From JBBDWJ01 sp040902925 (GTDB lineage Bacteria; Acidobacteriota; Terriglobia; Bryobacterales; UBA6623), in the NCBI GenBank assembly GCA_040902925.1, contig JBBDWJ010000164.1, positions 1-29,526 on the forward strand: a stretch of 29,526 nt of DNA. The letters run 5' to 3'. A model generated the notes under the pieces. That model saw only the letters and a list, made by a program, of their open reading frames with translations, was not told the DNA's origin and made no database searches. This document shows positions 23,378 through 29,526 of this stretch, piece by piece. A program made the translations under genes and the position numbers. Position 1 is the first letter of the stretch. Each line of letters starts with the position of its first letter.

Positions 23378-23500
23378 TTCTTCGTTTCCGCGGCGTCCGG
23401 GGCCGCTGGCCCGGTCCCGGACTTCCGCCCGAAGGGTTGTACAATAAAACCTGATCCCGCGAAAGCGACGGGCGAATAGATAACCGACGGGAGAATTGCA

Positions 23501-24190
23501 ATGAAGGGTTTACGTTTGGCACCGATGGCGTTGCTGCTAGCGACGGCCTTGGGCGCGGCGCAGGCTTCGAGCGTCCGTGGCACCTACCTCGAGGCGCGCG
23601 ACGCGGAAGTTTACGCCTCGCACTGCTTCGCGAACTCCGAATTGGGTTTGCGCGGCACCCTGGCGGTCATGGCATGGCAGATCGATAAGGGCACCGCCAA
23701 CGACGTATCGTTGGACGGACTGAGTGTGGTTGCGGTTGTGCGCGCCAACTCGACGCTGGGCGATCCTTTCACGACGCCGTACCCGGCGAAGGCCGTGCTG
23801 ATCGTCGATGAGCGGGCCACCGCCGAGCAGCGCGCGGCTCTGGAAAGCTTTGTCAGAGAAGTCGGCGGCAGGCTGGTGGAAACTATCGTCCGCATTGACG
23901 CCGCACCGATCGCGATGGGCTTCGAAGGCAGCATCCATGATCGTCGCGCGACGCTGACGGCGGGCGAGCTGGTGACGGTGCGCACGCGCCCGATCCGCGC
24001 CAACGATTCGCTGTGCCACCTGGATGACCTTTACTACGGGCCGCTCGTGAAGCTTGACCACGCCATGCCGGCGTTCTCGCTCGAGACCACCTTCAATGGC
24101 GAAGGTTTGAATACGCGTTTTCGCGGCGTGAACCGCAGCAACGCCTTCATCGGCGCCTTCGCGACCGGGGCGGCTACGGTCACCGACTAA
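23501..24190 (+). CDS. Secreted DUF1326 domain protein
   Basis: A 229-residue protein with a signal peptide (residues 1-22, MALLLATALGAAQA, then SS). The body matches the DUF1326 pattern: VRGTYLEARDAEVYASHCFANSE at the start, AVMAWQIDKGT, LDGLSVVAVV and VDERATAEQRAALESFVRE. The family's function is not known; it is often found with metal or redox proteins. Two cysteines remain (in SHCFANSE and SLCHLDDLYY). GGGAGA precedes the ATG and TACAAT at 23449 may be a -10 box. A strong terminator follows. Confidence 0.88.
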   Translation: MKGLRLAPMALLLATALGAAQASSVRGTYLEARDAEVYASHCFANSELGLRGTLAVMAWQIDKGTANDVSLDGLSVVAVVRANSTLGDPFTTPYPAKAVLIVDERATAEQRAALESFVREVGGRLVETIVRIDAAPIAMGFEGSIHDRRATLTAGELVTVRTRPIRANDSLCHLDDLYYGPLVKLDHAMPAFSLETTFNGEGLNTRFRGVNRSNAFIGAFATGAATVTD

Positions 24191-24216
24191 AACGAGTTTG
24201 CGATTTCAGCTCTCCG

Positions 24217-24261
24217 GGGCAGGGGCGCCAGCCTATGGCTCCTCTGCCCTTTTCGTTTTTT
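24217..24261 (+). terminator. Rho-independent terminator after the DUF1326 gene
   Basis: GGGCAG at 24217-24222 pairs with CTGCCC at 24244-24249, continued inside by GG/CC and a GCCA-N5-TGGC tip, and is followed by TTTT and then TTTTTT. This is the clearest intrinsic terminator in the window. The remaining gap to 24519 holds no other recognisable feature. Confidence 0.8.
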
Positions 24262-24519
24262 GGCCTGGCGAGAGCCGCGCTCAGTGTACGCGGGCGCCAG
24301 CGAGCCACGGGGCTCAGATCACCCGCCTCGTAACGGCTCGTTCCGGCTCAACGTCTGTTCTAATAGAGACCAAAGCGGATAGCGCTGCATCTAACTGATT
24401 TGCGGGTTCCGAGAAAGAACCTGTTTGCATGGCGGGTTGCTGGTATTTTCGGTCGTCGAGCCGCGAATGGATTTGTTGACGGGTGTTTCCATAGCGCCGC
24501 CGTTGCCTCGAGGTGAAAA

Positions 24520-25170
24520 ATGATGGTCGGAAGAACAATCAGGGCGCGGGTGTTCGCCGTTTGCGCGGCTTTCCTGCTCGCGCTGCCGTTGGCGGCCGCC
24601 GACTTCTCCATTGCGCCGGGCGTCGCTTTGCCCGATGGAGTTGCCGACAACGTGAAGTCGCTGCTGCGCGCGGAGGGAGTCACTGTCAAGAGCGGGGCTA
24701 AGGTGGCGGTCGAAATCTGGGCGCGCGAAAAGCCGTTTGAAGCCCCGCCGACCAACGGCTTCGGAATTCGCATGGAGACTCTCCCCGAAGGCGGCATGAT
24801 CGCCCTGGTCCGGTTCCCGGAAGGTGCATCGGATTTCCGCGAGCAGGCCATCCCGCCGGGGATTTATACTCTGCGCTTCGGCCTGCACCCCGAGGACGGC
24901 AACCACATGGGCGTCGCCTCCAGCCGCGACTTTGCGCTGCTGACGCCGGTCGACAAGGATCCCGATCCCGCCAAGGTTTTTCCGTTCAAAGAATTAATTG
25001 AGCTGACCAAGCAAGTAGGCAACCCACATCCCACAATCGTGCGCCTGGAGATGGCCGAGAGCAGCGAAACACCCCATCTCTGGGAACAAGACTCGGAACA
25101 TTGGGTGCTCGATTTGGACATCGCGGGCGAGCCGGTGGGCTTCGTGGTGCATGGTCATTCCGAAGAGTAG
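24520..25170 (+). CDS. Secreted hypothetical protein
   Basis: A 216-residue protein with a clear signal peptide (RVFAVCAAFLLALPLAAA, cleavage near residue 27). The mature part is mixed alpha/beta with a phrase reminiscent of jelly-roll or DUF2911-like periplasmic proteins (IPPGIYTLRFGLHPEDG), but I cannot assign a family. The mature protein has no cysteines, and no catalytic motif stands out. GAGGTG lies just ahead of two adjacent ATGs (24520 and 24523). It stands alone between the DUF1326 gene and the str operon. Confidence 0.75.
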   Translation: MMVGRTIRARVFAVCAAFLLALPLAAADFSIAPGVALPDGVADNVKSLLRAEGVTVKSGAKVAVEIWAREKPFEAPPTNGFGIRMETLPEGGMIALVRFPEGASDFREQAIPPGIYTLRFGLHPEDGNHMGVASSRDFALLTPVDKDPDPAKVFPFKELIELTKQVGNPHPTIVRLEMAESSETPHLWEQDSEHWVLDLDIAGEPVGFVVHGHSEE

Positions 25171-25282
25171 GCTGCCTCGATGGCCACTAAGTCATTTTGT
25201 TTCTTTGAGTAAGATGTCTGTCTCGGGCGCTGGAACGCCGGGCCTTGGCCGAAACCACTGGTGCAGGCGATTTGTGCCTCAG

Positions 25283-25312
25283 TTGACATGCCTGCAAAGC
25301 GTTGGATATATT
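25283..25312 (+). promoter_or_regulatory. Sigma70 promoter of the str operon
   Basis: A perfect -35 TTGACA (25283-25288) and a near-perfect -10 TATATT (25307-25312), 18 bases apart. This is the best promoter match in the window and fits strong expression of ribosomal genes. Transcription would start near 25319, leaving a leader of about 370 bases before rpsL. Confidence 0.8.
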
Positions 25313-25389
25313 GATTGGAAAGCTGGTACGTTCTACTGCTGTCTGCTATTCGCCGTTCCTGAACGAACAACGTCTTGTGACAGCCGGCT

Positions 25390-25425
25390 CGGATCGTAGC
25401 GCGCGTAACTGCGCTGGATGATCCG
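25390..25425 (+). promoter_or_regulatory. Hairpin in the str operon leader
   Basis: CGGATC (25390-25395) pairs with GATCCG (25420-25425), and AGCGC with GCGCT inside. It lies about 70 bases into the predicted leader. No U-tract follows. It could be a regulatory or r-protein-binding structure. The rest of the 519-base gap (25171-25689) has no ORF that I can support. Confidence 0.4.
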
Positions 25426-25689
25426 AATCGTTCGAAGTAGGCTTGGCCTGCGAACTGAGGTGCATTTGAGCGCCTTAAGCGGAGGAAAGCTTTCGAGTAA
25501 TCAACTGTCGCCGATAAGACCCCTCCATGACGGGTCCCATAGGGCGACGGCGTAACTTTTCAAAATTTCAGTTTGCGGCGTCTTCGTGTGCCTGCGCTCT
25601 GAATCGCGGGAAGGCGTCTTGCGCGTTGCGCGGGCAACGGAACAAGTCATGGTGTGCATAGCGAGTCCTGTGCGCGGTGGAGTCAAATA

Positions 25690-26064
25690 GTGCCGACGTT
25701 TAATCAACTGGTGAGAAAAGGCCGTAAGAAGCCGAAGTTCAAAACCGACAGCCCGGCGCTGGTGAGTTGTCCGCAGCGGCGCGGCGTTTGCACTCGTGTT
25801 TACACCGTGACGCCGAAAAAGCCCAATTCCGCATTGCGCAAAGTGGCGCGCGTGCGCTTGGTTCACGGCATTGAAGTCACCACCTACATCCCCGGCGTGG
25901 GTCACAACCTGCAGGAGCACTCGGTGGTGTTGATTCGCGGCGGACGCGTCAAGGATCTGCCGGGCGTGCGCTATCACGTTATTCGCGGGACGCTCGATAC
26001 GGCGGGCGTGAACGACCGCCGCCAATCCCGCAGTAAATACGGCGCCAAGCGTCCGAAGCAGTAG
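25690..26064 (+). CDS. rpsL: 30S ribosomal protein S12
   Basis: A 124-residue protein, identical in length to E. coli S12. From the GTG at 25690 it reads MPTFNQLVRKGRKK. The decoding-site loop TPKKPNSALRKVARVRL and the second loop RGGRVKDLPGVRYHVIRG are intact, with the lysines that when mutated give streptomycin resistance unchanged (KPNSA and VKDLPG). The longer upstream frame adds 12 residues unlike any S12 and was rejected. GGTGGAG provides the ribosome binding site. First gene of the str operon; rpoBC is not upstream. Confidence 0.97.
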   Translation: MPTFNQLVRKGRKKPKFKTDSPALVSCPQRRGVCTRVYTVTPKKPNSALRKVARVRLVHGIEVTTYIPGVGHNLQEHSVVLIRGGRVKDLPGVRYHVIRGTLDTAGVNDRRQSRSKYGAKRPKQ

Positions 26065-26079
26065 TGGAGAGAAGCCAGC

Positions 26080-26550
26080 ATGCCAAGACGTAGAGATGTT
26101 CCACATCGCATGCCGCCGCCAGACGCGGTCTATAACTCGACGCTCGTCTCGAAGTTCATCAACTGCATGATGTGGGACGGCAAGAAGGCCGTCACCGAGC
26201 GCATTTTTTACGACGCCATGGAGATGGTGCGGGAACGTGGCGGCGACGATCCGCTGAAGGTTTTCAAGAAGGCCGTCGAGAATTGTAAGCCCATTGTCGA
26301 AGTGAAGTCCCGCCGCGTCGGCGGCGCGAACTATCAGGTGCCGGTCGAAGTCTCGCAAGCGCGGCGGGCGAGCCTGGCCCTGCGCTGGCTGATTGGTTTT
26401 GCCCGCAGCCGCCCCGAAAAGGGTATGCCCGAAAGACTATGCGCCGAATTGCTGGACGCGGCCGGTGGCCGCGGTAGCGCCATTAAGAGAAAGGAAGACG
26501 TGCACCGCATGGCGGAAGCCAACAAAGCTTTCGCGCACTATCGCTGGTAA
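26080..26550 (+). CDS. rpsG: 30S ribosomal protein S7
   Basis: Primary 16S rRNA-binding protein that nucleates the 30S head; 156 residues as in most bacteria. Signatures are PRRRDVPHR at the start, DAVYNSTLVSKFINCMMWDGKK and VGGANYQVPVEV. The terminal REDVH-type helix is present (KRKEDVHRMAEANKAFAHYRW). It lies 15 bases after rpsL. In E. coli S7 represses the str operon by binding the rpsL-rpsG junction; the gap here is much shorter, so that particular site is not conserved in form. Confidence 0.97.
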   Translation: MPRRRDVPHRMPPPDAVYNSTLVSKFINCMMWDGKKAVTERIFYDAMEMVRERGGDDPLKVFKKAVENCKPIVEVKSRRVGGANYQVPVEVSQARRASLALRWLIGFARSRPEKGMPERLCAELLDAAGGRGSAIKRKEDVHRMAEANKAFAHYRW

Positions 26551-26640
26551 GCGCCCGGCGCCCCAGTTTGCGGGACACGATGCCCAGAGGGCGGACTCCG
26601 AGAAGAGATTCACCTCCCCCGGCAGTTGAAGCGAAGACTT

Positions 26641-28728
26641 ATGTCTCGTGCCGTCAGTTTAGACAAGTATCGTAATATCGGCATCGCTGCCCATATCGAC
26701 GCCGGTAAAACGACGACGACGGAGCGGATACTGTTCTATACGGGCCGTCTGCACCGCATGGGAGAGGTGCATGAAGGCACGGCGACCATGGACTACATGG
26801 CGCAGGAGCAGGAACGCGGCATTACGATCACCTCGGCCGCGACGACTTGTTTCTGGCGCGACTGCCAGATCAACATTATCGACACGCCCGGGCACGTCGA
26901 TTTCACTGCTGAGGTGGAGCGCAGCCTACGCGTACTCGACGGCGCGATCGCGTTGTTTGACGCCGTGGCGGGCGTGCAGCCCCAGTCGGAGACGGTCTGG
27001 CGCCAGGCTGATAAATACAGTGTCCCGCGCATCTGCTTCATCAATAAGATGGACCGCATCGGCGCCGATTTCGACTATGCTGTCGGAACGATCCGTGACC
27101 GCCTCAAGGCCAACCCGGTGCCGTTGCAGTTGCCGATCGGCGCCGAAGACAAGCTCAAAGGCGTTATCGATCTGGTCGAGATGAAGGCGATCCTGTGGCG
27201 CGACGACACGCTCGGGGCGACCTACGATGTCGGCGAAGTGCCCGAAGACATGCGCGCAGAGGCGGAAAAGCGCCGCGCGGAGTTGATCGAGCGCGTCTCC
27301 GAGCAGGACGACGAGCTGTTTCAGAAATACGTCGAAGGCGCCCCGATCAGCGAGGAAGATCTCAAGGCGGGCATCCGCCGCGCCGCGACCGCCATCAAGA
27401 TTACGCCGGTGTTGTGTGGCTCCGCGTTCAAGTACAAAGGCGTGCAGCGGCTGCTGGACGCGGTCGTCGATTACCTGCCTTCGCCCATCGAAGTGCCGGC
27501 CGTCGAGGGTACCAACCTCGAGGGCACCGAGAAGCTTGTCCGCAAGGCCGACGACAACGAGCCGTTCTCCGCTCTGGTGTTCAAGATTCTGACTGATCCC
27601 TTTGTCGGGCAGTTGGCGTTCATCCGCGTCTACTCCGGCGTATTGACGGCGGGTGAAAGCGTCTATAACGTCGCCAAGTCCCGCAGGGAACGAATCGGAC
27701 GCTTGCTGAAGATGCATGCCAACAAGCGCGAAGAAGTCCAGGACTGCCGCGCGGGCGACATCGTTGCCGTGGTCGGATTGAAGACCGTGCAGACTGGCGA
27801 TACGATCTGTGACGAAAAATCACCGGTGATCCTCGAGCAGATCGATTTTCCGACGCCGGTGCTGGCATTAGCGGTCGAGCCCAAGACTAAAGCCGACCAG
27901 CAGAAAATCGGCATGGCGCTCGCGAAGCTACAGCAGGAAGATCCCACCTTCCGCGTCAATACCGACCCTGACACAGGTCAGACGATTCTTTCCGGAATGG
28001 GCGAGTTGCACCTGGAGATTCTGGTCGACCGTCTGATGCGCGAGTTTGCCGTAGCCGCGAACGTCGGCAAACCGCAGGTGGCTTACCGCGAAACGATCCG
28101 CCACAACTCCGAGGCCGAGGGGCGCTTCGTGCGCCAGAGCGGCGGCCGCGGCCAATACGGCCATTGCAAGATTCGTCTCGAGCCGATGCCGGGCGGCGAG
28201 TACGAGTTTCTCAACGAGATCAAGGGCGGCTCGATTCCGAAGGAATATATCGAGCCGATCAACCGCGGTATCCGCGAAGCGATGGGCGCGGGCGTGCTCG
28301 CCGGGTATGAGATGACCGGCATTCGCGCCATTCTTTACGACGGCAGCTACCACGAGGTCGATAGCTCGGAGATGGCGTTCAAGATCGCCGGATCGATGGC
28401 CTTCAAGGCCGCCGCGGCGCGCGCCAAGCCGGTTCTGCTCGAGCCAGTGATGGCCGTCGAAGTGGTCGTGCCGGAGGAATACCTCGGCTTCGTCAACTCC
28501 GATATCAGCTCACGCCGCGGCCGTATCGACGGCATGGAGTTGCGCGGCGGCACGCAAATCGTCAAGTCGTTCGTGCCGCTGGCCGAGATGTTTGGCTACG
28601 CCACCGACCTGCGCTCACGCACGCAGGGCCGCGGCAGTTATACGATGCACCTGCACGGCTACGAAGAAGTGCCCTCGCAGGTCGCCGAAGAGATCATCAG
28701 CCGCGTGCAGGGCAAGGTGGCCCGCTAG
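26641..28728 (+). CDS. fusA: Elongation factor G
   Basis: Translocation GTPase, 695 residues from the ATG at 26641. A TTG at 26626 adds five residues but a poor context. G1 is AHIDAGKTTTTERIL (residues 17-31), switch I includes RGITITSAATT, G3 is DTPGHVDFTAEVERS and G4 is NKMD. Domain IV carries RETIRHNSEAEGRFVRQSGGRGQYG, as in canonical EF-G1. Third gene of the str operon, 90 bases after rpsG. The ribosome binding site is weak (GAAG), unlike most of its neighbours. Confidence 0.97.
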   Translation: MSRAVSLDKYRNIGIAAHIDAGKTTTTERILFYTGRLHRMGEVHEGTATMDYMAQEQERGITITSAATTCFWRDCQINIIDTPGHVDFTAEVERSLRVLDGAIALFDAVAGVQPQSETVWRQADKYSVPRICFINKMDRIGADFDYAVGTIRDRLKANPVPLQLPIGAEDKLKGVIDLVEMKAILWRDDTLGATYDVGEVPEDMRAEAEKRRAELIERVSEQDDELFQKYVEGAPISEEDLKAGIRRAATAIKITPVLCGSAFKYKGVQRLLDAVVDYLPSPIEVPAVEGTNLEGTEKLVRKADDNEPFSALVFKILTDPFVGQLAFIRVYSGVLTAGESVYNVAKSRRERIGRLLKMHANKREEVQDCRAGDIVAVVGLKTVQTGDTICDEKSPVILEQIDFPTPVLALAVEPKTKADQQKIGMALAKLQQEDPTFRVNTDPDTGQTILSGMGELHLEILVDRLMREFAVAANVGKPQVAYRETIRHNSEAEGRFVRQSGGRGQYGHCKIRLEPMPGGEYEFLNEIKGGSIPKEYIEPINRGIREAMGAGVLAGYEMTGIRAILYDGSYHEVDSSEMAFKIAGSMAFKAAAARAKPVLLEPVMAVEVVVPEEYLGFVNSDISSRRGRIDGMELRGGTQIVKSFVPLAEMFGYATDLRSRTQGRGSYTMHLHGYEEVPSQVAEEIISRVQGKVAR

Positions 28729-28799
28729 GAATTTGCCGCTTGCCGGCCGGGGCCGGGGCGTAAGCAAGCATTCGTGGAAGAGCGGAGAGAGGATTAGCA

Positions 28800-29526
<727 letters not shown>

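Noticed and set aside
25654..25689. N-terminal extension of S12
   Set aside because: The extra 12 residues match no S12; the GTG at 25690 gives the canonical length and start, with a suitable ribosome binding site.

Overview
The window looks like chromosomal DNA of an Acidobacteriota bacterium. It is GC-rich, uses GTG and TTG starts often, and carries two adjacent secreted von Willebrand A proteins of the type common in that phylum (TIGR03436-like). It also has a DUF1326 protein, a lipoprotein c-type cytochrome of the membrane-bound-dehydrogenase class, and several Tat-exported enzymes. No phage, transposase, CRISPR array, rRNA or tRNA was recognised. The assignment rests on protein features read by eye, not on a search.

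Layout. Positions 1-2700 hold a small zinc-ribbon protein (+) facing a minus-strand operon of two VWA proteins and a small aromatic-rich protein. Positions 2700-3054 contain a possible structured RNA. Then come pyrG, kdsA and rpsA (3055-7744, +), with three copies of a 30-bp A-rich repeat around kdsA. Positions 7877-12504 encode a membrane-anchored PQQ-type beta-propeller and a large lipoprotein with propeller, HEAT-like and haem c domains, probably a periplasmic oxidation module. An FAD oxidoreductase follows (12652-13830).

On the minus strand from 18343 to 13878 lie purC, cvpA, a Tat-exported Gfo/Idh/MocA oxidoreductase, and an ArsR regulator overlapping an AHSA1-type SRPBCC gene. The ArsR start codons lie inside an inverted repeat that is probably its own operator. 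A PilZ protein (+) and a 475-base non-coding stretch with many hairpins lead into a Tat-exported molybdenum hydroxylase operon (19371-23150): Fe-S, Mo and FAD subunits plus a fourth, small cysteine-rich ORF. Two secreted proteins follow. The window ends in the str operon (rpsL-rpsG-fusA-tuf), preceded by a near-consensus sigma70 promoter and a leader of about 370 nt; tuf runs off the end.

Most of the window is ordinary housekeeping and respiratory or periplasmic content. The parts most worth a second look are the molybdenum hydroxylase operon (FAD subunit with a single cysteine, partner ORF with five), the two non-coding regions with strong hairpins, the repeat family around kdsA, and the abnormal ArsR/AHSA1 overlap.
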